In this document: one piece after another, positions 34,802 to 44,086 of the stretch
Numbering within the stretch: the stretch's first letter is position 1
How the letters are laid out: the number at the start of each line of letters is the position of its first letter
DNA from: Roseivirga sp. 4D4
GTDB lineage: Bacteria > Bacteroidota > Bacteroidia > Cytophagales > Cyclobacteriaceae
Reading direction: 5' to 3'
Length of the DNA stretch: 64,000 nucleotides
NCBI RefSeq assembly: GCF_001747095.1
Contig: NZ_MDGP01000001.1
Span: 2,959,001-3,023,000 of the forward strand
Notes under the pieces: generated by a model
Seen by the model: only the letters and a program-made list of their open reading frames with translations
What the model was told of the DNA's origin: nothing
Database searches by the model: none
Translations under genes and position numbers: made by a program

Positions 34802-35805
34802 AGTGCATGCATTAATTCTAATAAGGCGAACTGATTTCTCGCTCGAATGAAGTTCTCATTTTCAAACGAAGTTTTATAGTAGATGTCTCCATTCAAGTAA
34901 TCTGTCAAAAATCTAACGCCCATAGTAAAGGTCATGTATAACCCTCCAAATTCCAGGTTATCAATTTCGATCGAAGATAGTACATCACCAGTACCTTGAA
35001 TAAAACCTCTTCGCAGTGCATTCAAATAGTCCTGCTGGATATGGATCTTATCTGAATCTACTTCATTTTCTGCTGTTGGTGAAAGTACGGTACGCATAAG
35101 ATCACCATAGTCATAAAGCACAAAACCTGGTCCCAGCGTATCTAAATCTATAATATGCTCGAAATTTTGATCTGATTTTGAGAGGAGACAATTGTTGAGC
35201 TTAGTATCATTATGACACACTCTTAATGGGAGCCCCCTGTCTTTCAACTCGTTCATCTGATCAAGAATCCATCGGAAATTTTCAACCTTTTCGACCAAAT
35301 CTCTGGATGTTTCCAAACGATTCACTGGGTCACTATCAACTGCCATCGCAAACTGGTCCAATCGCCAAGAAAGATCATGAAACTTGGGTATAGCCTCTTC
35401 AAATTGTGCTGGACAAAAGCTACTCATGTAGGCTGTAAGTATTCCAAAGCCTAGTGCCACACTCTCTACTTCTTTAAGTCTATGGGCAGTCTCTGGAGCA
35501 TAGGCATTCGCTATAAAATCGGAAAGTCGCCAAAAGTCTCCTTCTACTTCAGCATGGAAAGCATTGTCAATGGTTTTGTAATGTCTTACAAACAGATTCG
35601 AAGTTCTACTAAGCAAAACTTGAAAGTTGGATTCAATTAATTGAGGAGACTGGAAAACCTGTTTGTTGATTCTTTGAAGCAAGTATTGCTTGTCGTGAGT
35701 CTTGACCAGATAGGAATCATTAATATGGCCTAAACCAAAAGGAGCAACCGACATGATTGCTCCCTTAATATTAAATGTCTGAAGTGCCTTTTGAGCGGCT
35801 TCCAT
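34798..35805 (-). CDS. APH-fold sugar kinase, N-acetylhexosamine 1-kinase-like
   Basis: The 335-aa protein has an aminoglycoside-phosphotransferase fold. The N-terminal FGLGHINDSYLV and LLQRINKQVF match the nucleotide-binding loop and the lysine/arginine region. The catalytic loop is CHNDTKLNNCLLS, with the base Asp and Asn, and a metal-binding IIDLDTLGPG follows. It resembles N-acetylhexosamine 1-kinases that make sugar-1-phosphates. The adjacent nucleotidyltransferase, overlapping by 1 bp, would then activate the product to an NDP-sugar. The exact sugar is not readable from sequence. Confidence 0.85.
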   Translation of the reverse strand: MEAAQKALQTFNIKGAIMSVAPFGLGHINDSYLVKTHDKQYLLQRINKQVFQSPQLIESNFQVLLSRTSNLFVRHYKTIDNAFHAEVEGDFWRLSDFIANAYAPETAHRLKEVESVALGFGILTAYMSSFCPAQFEEAIPKFHDLSWRLDQFAMAVDSDPVNRLETSRDLVEKVENFRWILDQMNELKDRGLPLRVCHNDTKLNNCLLSKSDQNFEHIIDLDTLGPGFVLYDYGDLMRTVLSPTAENEVDSDKIHIQQDYLNALRRGFIQGTGDVLSSIEIDNLEFGGLYMTFTMGVRFLTDYLNGDIYYKTSFENENFIRARNQFALLELMHAL

Positions 35806-36695
35806 TACTTTACTTCCTCCGGATAAACACCATCAGCAATCATTTGCTTAATACCATTGACTACATGAGGCTTGTCCTCTTGATAAGTAACTCCCAACCA
35901 AGAAGCAGAGGTAGGCTCCACTTTTACCGTAGCCTTGCCCTCTTTCATTAAGTTATCTACTTCTACAGGGATAAAGCATTCTGACTTTGGGTCTTCATTG
36001 TTCTGCTTTACAAAGTCGATGAACTTCTCTTCAAAATGATCTAAAACGGAAGTTGGGAAACCCCAAAAATTCATCGAAACATAGGTTTTTGGATCAAGTG
36101 TATGTCGCTGACCATTTTCCTCATAGGAAATCTCCTCACCATCCTTGCCGATTGAAAGTGTCTCTTTGATACCTGTAAGGTTCATGTTTTCATCCACTTG
36201 GCAAACACCACGATTCACAGTTCCGTGATCCGAAAGGGTATTCACCAACTCATAACCCATGATCAGGTATTCATTGCCCTTAAGTCTTTTGATGGCATCT
36301 ACAGCCTCAACGAAAGATTCAGTTCCATAGTAATCATCGGCATTGATCACCAGAAATGGCTCATTGATCAGGTGCTTTGCAGCCAAAATCGCATGTGTCG
36401 TTCCCCAAGGTTTTTTGCGGTTTGCCTCGTATTTAGCTGTGTGTTCTGTATACTCATTCTGGAAAGCATATTCCATTTTGATCTTACCCTTAAAGCGATC
36501 GGCATAATGTGTCTCAAAAGCTTCTTTCAAGTCTGTTCTTATAATGAATACCACTTTTGTAAATCCTGCATTAATAGCATCATGAATTGAGTAATCCATA
36601 ATGATTTCGCCATTGGGTCCAATCCCGTCTAATTGCTTGTTTCCTCCATAGCGACTGCCCATACCTGCCGCTAAAACCACTAAAGTCAAATCCAT
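35805..36695 (-). CDS. Sugar-1-phosphate nucleotidyltransferase-like protein
   Basis: The 296-aa protein starts with a nucleotidyltransferase signature of the GxGxRxxx type (LAAGMGSRYGGNKQLDGIG) and has the metal-binding VINADDYYGTESFV block. It would couple NTP with a sugar-1-phosphate. It is the first gene of the unit kinase, cupin, YbjQ. Compared with glucose-type enzymes the Lys in the first motif is spaced by YGG. The combination with a 1-kinase points to salvage of a free aminosugar or similar hexose, an inference from context. Confidence 0.87.
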   Translation of the reverse strand: MDLTLVVLAAGMGSRYGGNKQLDGIGPNGEIIMDYSIHDAINAGFTKVVFIIRTDLKEAFETHYADRFKGKIKMEYAFQNEYTEHTAKYEANRKKPWGTTHAILAAKHLINEPFLVINADDYYGTESFVEAVDAIKRLKGNEYLIMGYELVNTLSDHGTVNRGVCQVDENMNLTGIKETLSIGKDGEEISYEENGQRHTLDPKTYVSMNFWGFPTSVLDHFEEKFIDFVKQNNEDPKSECFIPVEVDNLMKEGKATVKVEPTSASWLGVTYQEDKPHVVNGIKQMIADGVYPEEVK

Positions 36696-36727
36696 AATGT
36701 CCTGCTAAAAATCTTTTTATATTGTTG

Positions 36728-36755
36728 GGTCGAAGTTGACGAAAAAGTTTCGACC
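36728..36755. promoter_or_regulatory. Dyad in the divergent sugar-kinase/symporter promoter region
   Basis: GGTCGAA (36728-36734) and TTCGACC (36749-36755) form an inverted repeat with a 14-bp spacer in the 83-bp gap between the leftward nucleotidyltransferase unit and the rightward symporter. Its centre lies about 37 bp before the symporter start. It fits an operator for a dimeric regulator that controls both directions; no regulator gene is adjacent. Confidence 0.45.
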
Positions 36756-36778
36756 AGTCAATCTAACAACGGATAAAT

Positions 36779-38560
36779 ATGAACCTCTCCTCTCTCGATT
36801 GGACCATCATCATCATATTCTTTGCTGTCTTCTTGGTTATCGGTGTTATGGTGTCCAAAAAAGCAGGCTCCAGTTCCAAAGAATTCTTCCTTTCTGGACG
36901 AAACATGCCATGGTGGCTACTGGGCGTATCCATGGTAGCGACCACCTTTTCTGCAGATACACCCAACCTTGTAACCGACATAGTAAGGCAAAACGGAGTT
37001 GCAGGAAACTGGACCTGGTGGGCCTTCTTGATTACGGGTATGTTCACCGTATTTATCTATGCCAAATTATGGAGGCGTTCCGGTGTCTTAACCGATCTCG
37101 AATTCTACGAAAAACGTTATAGTGGCAAAGAAGCTGCATTTTTGAGAGGATTCAGGGCCATCTACTTAGGTGTCTTCTTCAATGTAATGATCATGGCCAC
37201 CGTATCATTGGCAGCCATCAAAATTGGGGAAGTCATGTTCGGCTTAGAGCCCTGGAAAACTGTCGTCTATGCCTCATTGATTACGGTTGCCTACAGTTCG
37301 CTTGGTGGCCTAAGAGGGGTTATTCTTACCGACTTCTTACAATTCATTGTGGCCATGGTGGGCTCAATTGCTGCTGCCATTTACATTGTGAACCTTCCAG
37401 AGGTGGGTGGACTTTCAGCACTCGTGGAGCGACCAGAAATTGTAAGTAAACTGAGCCTTATACCGGACATTAACAATCAGGAACTATTCATCACACTGCT
37501 GGTCATTCCAATTGCAGTCCAGTGGTGGAGTGTTTGGTATCCTGGTTCGGAACCAGGTGGCGGTGGCTATATTGCTCAAAGAATGTTATCGGCCAAAGAC
37601 GAAAAAAACGCTGTTTCTGCTACTCTACTTTTCAACATTACACATTATGCACTAAGACCTTGGCCATGGATTCTAATCGCTTTAGCTTCATTAGTTGTCT
37701 ATCCAGATTTAGCTTCCATTCGCGAGGCATTTCCCAATATTGCGGAAAGCAAGATGGGGCATGACTTGGGCTACTCCGCCATGCTTCTGACCTTACCAAA
37801 AGGACTTCTAGGGATCGTAATTGCTTCATTGATTGCTGCATTTATGTCTACAATTTCAACACATCTGAACTGGGGATCATCTTATGTGGCCTATGACTTC
37901 TATCAGAGATTTGTAAAACCAGAAGCTTCCGACAAGGAGCTTGTGAATGTGGGAAGAATCTCGACCGTGCTCCTGATGGTTTTGGCAGGGCTTTTCGCTC
38001 TGGCATTGACCAGCGCATATGATGCCTTCCAAATCCTGTTGTCTATAGGTGCCGGAACCGGCTCAATATTTCTATTGCGTTGGTTTTGGTGGCGGATCAA
38101 CGCTTATTCAGAAATCACGGGAATGGTGGTATCATTTATTTTCGCCTTACTGCTCAATGAAAATATTGGACCAGAGTTCTTGACTTCCATTAAACCGGAA
38201 TTCAAGTTGTTGCTAAGTGTAGGCGTTACTACCGTGGCTTGGGTTGTGGTGACACTTTTTACAAGACCTACTGATTATAATACGCTGGCGTCTTTCTTTA
38301 ATTCAGTTAAGCCTTATGGTTCTGGTTGGAATGGTTTTAAAAAGATTGCCCAAAAGGAGAATCTACCATTGGAGTCTGGCACAGGCAAATCAAGTATAGA
38401 TATTCTCGCGGTCTTCTTAGGCATAATTGTAGTCTATAGTGCGCTATTCTCTACAGGCATGTTTATTTATGGAAATCTTACCAATGGGGTCATCCTACTA
38501 GTCGTGGCGTTATCTGCTATATTAATGTTGAGAAATACCTGGAGAAAGATCAAATTCTAA
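36779..38560 (+). CDS. Sodium:solute symporter (SSS/SLC5 family)
   Basis: The 593-aa protein has about 13-14 hydrophobic segments. The block VAYSSLGGLRGVILTDFLQF is the SSS signature, and the opening LSSLDWTIIIIFFAVFLVIG fits an inner-membrane symporter. Members use a sodium gradient to import sugars, amino acids or similar solutes. The divergent sugar kinase/nucleotidyltransferase unit suggests a sugar substrate, which is inferred. The last 60 residues hold two more hydrophobic segments after a soluble linker, a common end in this subgroup. Confidence 0.93.
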   Translation: MNLSSLDWTIIIIFFAVFLVIGVMVSKKAGSSSKEFFLSGRNMPWWLLGVSMVATTFSADTPNLVTDIVRQNGVAGNWTWWAFLITGMFTVFIYAKLWRRSGVLTDLEFYEKRYSGKEAAFLRGFRAIYLGVFFNVMIMATVSLAAIKIGEVMFGLEPWKTVVYASLITVAYSSLGGLRGVILTDFLQFIVAMVGSIAAAIYIVNLPEVGGLSALVERPEIVSKLSLIPDINNQELFITLLVIPIAVQWWSVWYPGSEPGGGGYIAQRMLSAKDEKNAVSATLLFNITHYALRPWPWILIALASLVVYPDLASIREAFPNIAESKMGHDLGYSAMLLTLPKGLLGIVIASLIAAFMSTISTHLNWGSSYVAYDFYQRFVKPEASDKELVNVGRISTVLLMVLAGLFALALTSAYDAFQILLSIGAGTGSIFLLRWFWWRINAYSEITGMVVSFIFALLLNENIGPEFLTSIKPEFKLLLSVGVTTVAWVVVTLFTRPTDYNTLASFFNSVKPYGSGWNGFKKIAQKENLPLESGTGKSSIDILAVFLGIIVVYSALFSTGMFIYGNLTNGVILLVVALSAILMLRNTWRKIKF

Positions 38561-38727
38561 CTGAGTCTCGAGTAAATCCAAGTTATAGTCTATCACTAAA
38601 AGCTTCATTACCAGCAGGTTTAAAAAAGTCTTCCATTAACAGATTATTAAGCATCGATCAGACCTTTGTTTGAGTCGATTTTTTCATAACTTAATTCAAC
38701 GTTCTATCAAATATTGATCACTACTCT

Positions 38728-40077
38728 ATGCCGAGAGCTAAGAAGACCGAAAGGAAGATTTTTGTACTTGACACTTCCGTAATCCTATTTGAACACAATG
38801 CCATTATGAATTTTGAGGAGCACGATATTGGGCTCCCTATCACGGTTCTCGAAGAACTAGATCAATTCAAAAAAGGAAACGACACTAAAAACTTTGAAGC
38901 TCGAGAGTTTACTCGATTGCTGGATAAGCTGGCAAAAGATAAGTCCTTGCAAGACTGGATTCCATTAAACGGAAAAACGCGAGGCAGTTTTAAAGTAGTA
39001 ATGGAGGCTGGCACAGGAGAAAGTGCTCTTGACGCCAACAGAGTCTTTGGTGAGAAAAAGAATGACCATAGGATCTTGAATGCAGCACTTCGCTTGCGCG
39101 AAGAAAATGCTGGTAGAAATGTGATTTTAGTTTCCAAAGACATTAACCTCAGGCTTAAAGCCAAATCCATGGGGCTGCCAGCCGAAGATTATGAGACTGG
39201 TAAAGTCAAGAGCGTGGACTCTTTAAGAAAAGGGGCTATTGAAATTGAAAAGGTCGATTCAGACATTATCAATCACCTTTATGAAAATGGCACCCTCCAG
39301 CCAAAAGAGGTTTTGAAGCGCAAAAAATCATTACCGAACCAATACTTTATCCTCAAGAGTGACAGGAATTCAATCCTCGCCTACCACAACTCTCAGGATG
39401 ATGTTATTCAAAAAGTAGACAAACGTCCGGTTTCTGGTATCAAGCCTCGCAATGCGGAACAGACCTTTGCAATTCATGCCATTATGAATCCTGATGTCAA
39501 ACTCGTTACCATTCAAGGTGTGGCGGGAACAGGAAAAACATTGCTCACGTTGGCTGGAGCATTAGAACAGCGAAGAGATTTTAAACAAATCTACCTTGCC
39601 AGGCCGATCGTCCCCCTAAGTAATAAAGACATTGGTTATCTGCCCGGGGATATCAAATCAAAGCTCAACCCCTATATGGAACCGCTTTGGGATAACCTGA
39701 AGTTCATCCAGAATCAGTACAAGGAAACAGATAAAGAATTCAAGGCCATCACTGAGATGGTGAATAAAGAGAAACTTTTGATTACGCCATTGGCCTATAT
39801 CAGAGGTAGAAGTTTATCCAACATCTATTTTATCGTGGATGAGGCACAAAACCTCACGCCTCATGAAATTAAGACGGTGATCACTAGGGCTGGCGAGAAT
39901 ACTAAGATTGTTTTTACAGGCGATGTAAATCAGATTGATACACCATATCTAGATTCTCAATCTAACGGGCTTTCCTATTTGATTGATCGTGTGAAGGATC
40001 ATCCATTGTATGCGCATATCACCTTGGAGAAAGGTGAGCGCTCAGAATTGGCCAACTTGGCTAATGAGATGTTGTAG
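38728..40077 (+). CDS. PhoH-family ATPase with N-terminal PIN domain (PhoH2/YlaK type)
   Basis: The 449-aa protein joins an N-terminal PIN ribonuclease domain (FVLDTSVILFEHNAIMNF, with acidic site residues) to a C-terminal PhoH ATPase (Walker A GVAGTGKT near residue 267; Walker B FIVDEAQNLTPHE). PhoH2 proteins are RNA helicase/nuclease enzymes with a suggested role in RNA processing. Both parts look complete. It has its own 167-bp upstream region with no obvious dyad. Confidence 0.95.
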   Translation: MPRAKKTERKIFVLDTSVILFEHNAIMNFEEHDIGLPITVLEELDQFKKGNDTKNFEAREFTRLLDKLAKDKSLQDWIPLNGKTRGSFKVVMEAGTGESALDANRVFGEKKNDHRILNAALRLREENAGRNVILVSKDINLRLKAKSMGLPAEDYETGKVKSVDSLRKGAIEIEKVDSDIINHLYENGTLQPKEVLKRKKSLPNQYFILKSDRNSILAYHNSQDDVIQKVDKRPVSGIKPRNAEQTFAIHAIMNPDVKLVTIQGVAGTGKTLLTLAGALEQRRDFKQIYLARPIVPLSNKDIGYLPGDIKSKLNPYMEPLWDNLKFIQNQYKETDKEFKAITEMVNKEKLLITPLAYIRGRSLSNIYFIVDEAQNLTPHEIKTVITRAGENTKIVFTGDVNQIDTPYLDSQSNGLSYLIDRVKDHPLYAHITLEKGERSELANLANEML

Positions 40078-40148
40078 TCTAGGAGAATCTTCTATTCGCG
40101 TAAGACCCTTCGTTCCTCAGGGAAAGAAGAATATGGCTAACAAACTTT

Positions 40149-41486
40149 TCAAAGTTTCAAACTAAAGGTCGTTCCTCTCGAGTTACTGACAACTGTGATA
40201 TCTCCCTTGTGCGCCTTCATAATCTGTTTGGATAAACTAAGCCCTATGCCATTGCCTTGCTTCTTTGTGGTGAAGAAAGGAACAAAGACTTCGTTGATGA
40301 TGTCTGCAGGTATACCTGGACCATTATCTGTTATTTCTAGATTAATGTGCTCAGCTTCTTCCTGAACGTTGATATCGATTTGCGCATCAGACTGACCTTC
40401 CATCGCTTCGGCCGCATTCTTTACCAGATTAATCAAGACCTGACTGATCAATTTCTCATCCGCCTGTACAAAAGCATCTTCTGGAATATCTGGCGACAGT
40501 TTGAGCTTCACCGAACCCAGTTCCGATTTAGAAATTTGAACCGTGTCGTGAATTAGAGAGAAGAGGTTAACGCTGGAAATTTCCGGCACAGGAGGCCTAG
40601 TATAGTCACGATAGGCCTGAACGAATCCAAGAAGTCCTTGTCCTCTTTTTTCAATTGCGACTATGCTTTTGAAAACATCTTCAAGATCATCTTTTTCAAA
40701 CTGGTCTGCCCTAAGCTTACCCTCATCATCTTGCATAATCATCTTTATGGCCGTGGTGAGGGATACCACTGGCGTAACCGAGTTCATGATTTCATGGGTC
40801 AGCACCCTGATCAGCTTTTGCCAGGCGTCCATTTCACGCTCTTCGAGTTCGGCTGAAATATCTTGAAGGGAGATGAGTGTATAATCTTCTTCCGCTAGCT
40901 TAAACGATCGGCTAACAACGGCTAATTTTGTTTTTGATTCACTGGGTGAGAGTACAATTTTATCTCCTGTCTTAAGGGCCTTCAGTGCATTCCAGACACC
41001 CTCATCGTGATTGGCTAACTGATCAATTTTTCCTAAAGCAGGCACCCCAAACAGGTCTTGTGCCGCTGAATTCATCAAGTCAACTTTCCCATCAGTTTTG
41101 AAACTGATCAACCCGACAGAAACATGCTCATTCACCATCTGCAGGTACTGATATTGCTCCTCTCTTTCTAAAGTGAGTTTTTTGAAAGTTCTAAGCACAT
41201 TGTTAAATGCCACCTTCAATTCGTCTTTACTTTGCCCCCATGCAAATTCGTTATAAGCCTTGTTGAAGTCTCGATTGTCAAAGGACTTAAAAAAGATGAG
41301 CAACTCATCTCTGGTTCTGTTGATGAAATAGAATAACAGAACCAGCTGCGCAATAGTCAACACGCCAAAGCCTAACGGGGACATGATAATCTCTGTCTTG
41401 AAATAAGACCAGACTGCAGCAAACATGGTCGCGGCAATCAAGATCAGTCGAACAGCAACCTGAACTGTGAACCTATTGAAAGCCAT
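40149..41486 (-). CDS. NtrY-like sensor histidine kinase
   Basis: The 445-aa protein has two membrane segments near the N-terminus (about 8-30 and 35-53), a short HAMP-like linker, a PAS-like region around 110-210 and a histidine kinase core. The H-box is LTHEIMNSVTPV with the phospho-acceptor His near residue 231. The N-box LVKNAAEAM and G-boxes DNGPGIP and GNGIGLSLS are intact. It overlaps the response-regulator gene by 14 bp and so should be made with it. Which signal it senses is unknown; almost no periplasmic loop is present. Confidence 0.93.
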   Translation of the reverse strand: MAFNRFTVQVAVRLILIAATMFAAVWSYFKTEIIMSPLGFGVLTIAQLVLLFYFINRTRDELLIFFKSFDNRDFNKAYNEFAWGQSKDELKVAFNNVLRTFKKLTLEREEQYQYLQMVNEHVSVGLISFKTDGKVDLMNSAAQDLFGVPALGKIDQLANHDEGVWNALKALKTGDKIVLSPSESKTKLAVVSRSFKLAEEDYTLISLQDISAELEEREMDAWQKLIRVLTHEIMNSVTPVVSLTTAIKMIMQDDEGKLRADQFEKDDLEDVFKSIVAIEKRGQGLLGFVQAYRDYTRPPVPEISSVNLFSLIHDTVQISKSELGSVKLKLSPDIPEDAFVQADEKLISQVLINLVKNAAEAMEGQSDAQIDINVQEEAEHINLEITDNGPGIPADIINEVFVPFFTTKKQGNGIGLSLSKQIMKAHKGDITVVSNSRGTTFSLKL

Positions 41487-42849
41487 ACTTTTCTAGTTTT
41501 CTATAGAGTGTTGTGCGACCTATTCCAAGCTCTTGAGCCACCTTACTCATATTACCTTCATTCTTCTTTATCACTTTCTCAATGGTGATTCGCTCGAGTT
41601 CTTCCAGGTTCGTGGTGGTGATAAAGTCGTCAGATCTCATCTGCTTTCTCAGATTAAAATCTTCCGGCATCAGGGTCACACCATCGCTCAAAATGACCGC
41701 TCGTTCCACCGCATGTTCCAGTTCTCTGATGTTACCTGGCCAATGATACTTCTTTAACTTTTCTAATGTGTTCGCACCCATTTTAGGTTGATCCTGAGCA
41801 TACTTTTTACAGAACTTCGCCATAAAATGATCTACCATAGGAGCTATATCAGCCAAACGATCTCTTAAGGGGGGCAAGTCCAGTTCGATCGTGTTAAGTC
41901 TAAAGAATAAGTCTTCCCGAAACGCTCCGTTCTCAATCATCTGCTCCAACTTGGCATTAGTAGCCGCTATGATCCGCACATCAAACTGTCTTGGCTTGTT
42001 TTCACCTACTCGCGTCAACTCTCTATTTTGAATAACTGTCAGTAATTTCGACTGCATTTGTGGTGTGAGGTTTCCTATTTCATCGAGAAATATGGTTCCG
42101 CCATCGGCAGCTTCAAATCGGCCCATTCGGTCCTCTCTTGCATCGGTAAATGCACCTTTCTTATGGCCAAAAAGCTCAGACTCAAACAGGGATTCTGTGA
42201 TTGACCCTAAATCAACAGACATGAAGACTTCACCAGCACGTGGCGACATTTCGTGAATGAGTTTTGCCATCAGGCCTTTACCCGTGCCATTTTCACCCAG
42301 CAATAATACATTGGCATCGGTTCGGCTCACTTTCTCAGCCATCTTCAACACCTGCTGCATTTCTGATGACTCGGCTATAACCTGATCTGATTTGGCTACT
42401 AAGTGCTGTTTTAGGCCTTGCTGTTTCGTCTCTAGTCTTTGAATTTCCTTTTCTGACCTAGCAAGTTTCAATGCATTACTTACTGAAACTTGAATCTTTT
42501 CATATTCCCACGGCTTAGTCACGAAATCAATAGCGCCTCTCTTCATTGCTTCCACTGCCAAAGTGATCTCTCCGTAGGCAGTAATAATGATAATCTTGAC
42601 TTCGGGATGGGCACCGTTGAGTTTTGAAATCCATTCTAGACCTTCCTTTCCGTCATTCGCACCTGGAGAATAATTCATATCTAAGAGAAGTACTTCCACT
42701 TCACCTGACTTTAAAACCTCATCTGCCTTTTTAGGGTGGTCAACACAAGAAACCTTGCTGAACCTTTGCTTCAACACGATCTCACCTGTCAACAATACAT
42801 CAGGATCATCATCAATGATTAGGATGTGGGCATTTTCCTTCTGCTTCAT
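41473..42849 (-). CDS. NtrC-type sigma-54-dependent response regulator
   Basis: The 458-aa protein has a receiver domain with phospho-acceptor Asp57 (LLLDMNYS), an AAA+ sigma-54 interaction domain, and a C-terminal Fis-type helix-turn-helix ([20 protein letters not shown]). The Walker A is GENGTGKG (185-192), where Glu is usual at the last position, and the sigma-54 loop reads GAFTDA (232-237) instead of GAFTGA. Both variants may be normal in Bacteroidota, but I cannot verify that here. It is divergent from a serine hydrolase whose upstream region holds a dyad and a sigma-54-like promoter. Confidence 0.95.
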   Translation of the reverse strand: MKQKENAHILIIDDDPDVLLTGEIVLKQRFSKVSCVDHPKKADEVLKSGEVEVLLLDMNYSPGANDGKEGLEWISKLNGAHPEVKIIIITAYGEITLAVEAMKRGAIDFVTKPWEYEKIQVSVSNALKLARSEKEIQRLETKQQGLKQHLVAKSDQVIAESSEMQQVLKMAEKVSRTDANVLLLGENGTGKGLMAKLIHEMSPRAGEVFMSVDLGSITESLFESELFGHKKGAFTDAREDRMGRFEAADGGTIFLDEIGNLTPQMQSKLLTVIQNRELTRVGENKPRQFDVRIIAATNAKLEQMIENGAFREDLFFRLNTIELDLPPLRDRLADIAPMVDHFMAKFCKKYAQDQPKMGANTLEKLKKYHWPGNIRELEHAVERAVILSDGVTLMPEDFNLRKQMRSDDFITTTNLEELERITIEKVIKKNEGNMSKVAQELGIGRTTLYRKLEKYGFQ

Positions 42850-42868
42850 GGTGTCAAGTTTAAAAAAT

Positions 42869-42911
42869 GTTCCTGAGCGGAACAGAAATCTGTTTCATAT
42901 CGGAACAACAT
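42869..42911. promoter_or_regulatory. Dyad cluster, candidate NtrC enhancer site
   Basis: GTTCC (42869-42873), a 5-bp spacer, then GGAAC (42879-42883), and a second GGAAC at about 42902-42906, form a dyad cluster between the ntrC start and the sigma-54-like promoter. It lies about 60-115 bp upstream of the -24/-12 element, the usual range for an enhancer of a sigma-54 activator. It could also serve autoregulation of the leftward ntrC-ntrY unit. Confidence 0.45.
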
Positions 42912-42969
42912 TTTGAGGCATAAGTTTTTAAATTTTTATAACTCTCTGTTTTTCTGTGCTTTACGATAA

Positions 42970-42985
42970 TGGCACAAGGGTTGAA
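42970..42985 (+). promoter_or_regulatory. Sigma-54-like -24/-12 promoter before the serine hydrolase
   Basis: TGGCAC (42970-42975), five bases, then TTGAA (42981-42985) gives GG-N10-GA, close to the sigma-54 pattern GG-N10-GC. The predicted start of transcription near 42996 would leave almost no leader before the ATG at 42998, which weakens the call. Confidence 0.4.
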
Positions 42986-42997
42986 ACTATGGTTTTC

Positions 42998-44074
42998 ATG
43001 AGAAAGATTGCACTAACATTAACCATTCTAACACTCGCCTTAGCAGTGTTGCGCAGCCAAACGACAAACCCACTTTCAAGCAAAGCTGCACTCGAAGCTT
43101 ACTTAGAAACCCAACAATTTTCGGGAGCAATACTCACAGTTGATAGTGAAAGCAACCAAATGATAGCTGCTACCGGTTTCGGAGATCTCGATAATACTAA
43201 ATCTTTAGATCCGGACTCTCGCTTTAAGATCGCCTCAATCACCAAACTGTTCACCGCGGTCATCATTATGCAACTCATAGCAGAAGAAAAAATCGCCTTA
43301 AACACCAAGGTCGGCAGTCTATTACCTAATCTAGAAATTACGAATGCCCATCAAATCACGATTAAGCATTTGCTTCAACACACCACAGGATTAAAAAAAG
43401 AAAGTCACATATCTTACTTAAGCGCAAACAGTCCCGAAGAAAATATCTCAAAGTTTGCTTCTAAGAAGGCCAAGTTTGCACCCGGTGCCGACATCAACTA
43501 TAATAATGTTGACTACCTCATTCTTGGCAAAGTCATAGAGCAGGTTGCGGGAAGGTCATACCTGACAGAACTCAACGAACGTATCATCACTCCTTTAGAA
43601 ATGTCCAATACTGGATTATTAGTTGAGAAAGAATTACCCGCTGACGTAATCCCATCATTCGAAATCAAACGAGGTAGCAAGAAACCAGAACTCAACATTC
43701 ATATTCAGAATTTTTGGGCAGCAGGCTCCATGTTCTCTACAGTGTCGGACTTGCTCAAATTCACTAAAGCCCTCAAGGGTGATTCCTTATTAGGCAAAGA
43801 AGCAAAAAAATCTCTCTTCGAATCAAAACCAAGTTTAGGTTATGCCGCCTTGGGTTGTTGGACTTTCAACTCACCTTTTATTACTGGCAAACCTAGAGTG
43901 ATGGAGCGAAGAGGAGGCATAATGGGAAGCAATTCAGTACTCATAACCTCATTAGACGGACCTGAAACACTCATTGTCCTTAGTAATACTGACCAATTCG
44001 ATCCCAATACTTTCGGTCAGTCGGACAATATGAAAGAGTACCTATTTAAAACATTATTCACAGTTAACGATTAA
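42998..44074 (+). CDS. Beta-lactamase-like serine hydrolase, secreted
   Basis: The protein has a signal peptide starting MRKIALTLTILTLALAVLRS. The ATG at 42998 (358 aa) is preferred over the ATG at 42956 because it starts the signal sequence directly. The serine beta-lactamase/PBP fold shows Ser80-I-T-Lys83 (KIASITKLFT), a YNN-type second motif (INYNNVDYLILG), and a C-terminal RRGGIMGSNS block that may stand for the KTG-like motif. It is likely a D-alanyl peptidase- or esterase-like enzyme in the periplasm. The permease gene starts 12 bp after its stop, so the two are probably co-expressed. Confidence 0.87.
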   Translation: MRKIALTLTILTLALAVLRSQTTNPLSSKAALEAYLETQQFSGAILTVDSESNQMIAATGFGDLDNTKSLDPDSRFKIASITKLFTAVIIMQLIAEEKIALNTKVGSLLPNLEITNAHQITIKHLLQHTTGLKKESHISYLSANSPEENISKFASKKAKFAPGADINYNNVDYLILGKVIEQVAGRSYLTELNERIITPLEMSNTGLLVEKELPADVIPSFEIKRGSKKPELNIHIQNFWAAGSMFSTVSDLLKFTKALKGDSLLGKEAKKSLFESKPSLGYAALGCWTFNSPFITGKPRVMERRGGIMGSNSVLITSLDGPETLIVLSNTDQFDPNTFGQSDNMKEYLFKTLFTVND

Positions 44075-44086
44075 ATTGATATCGCC

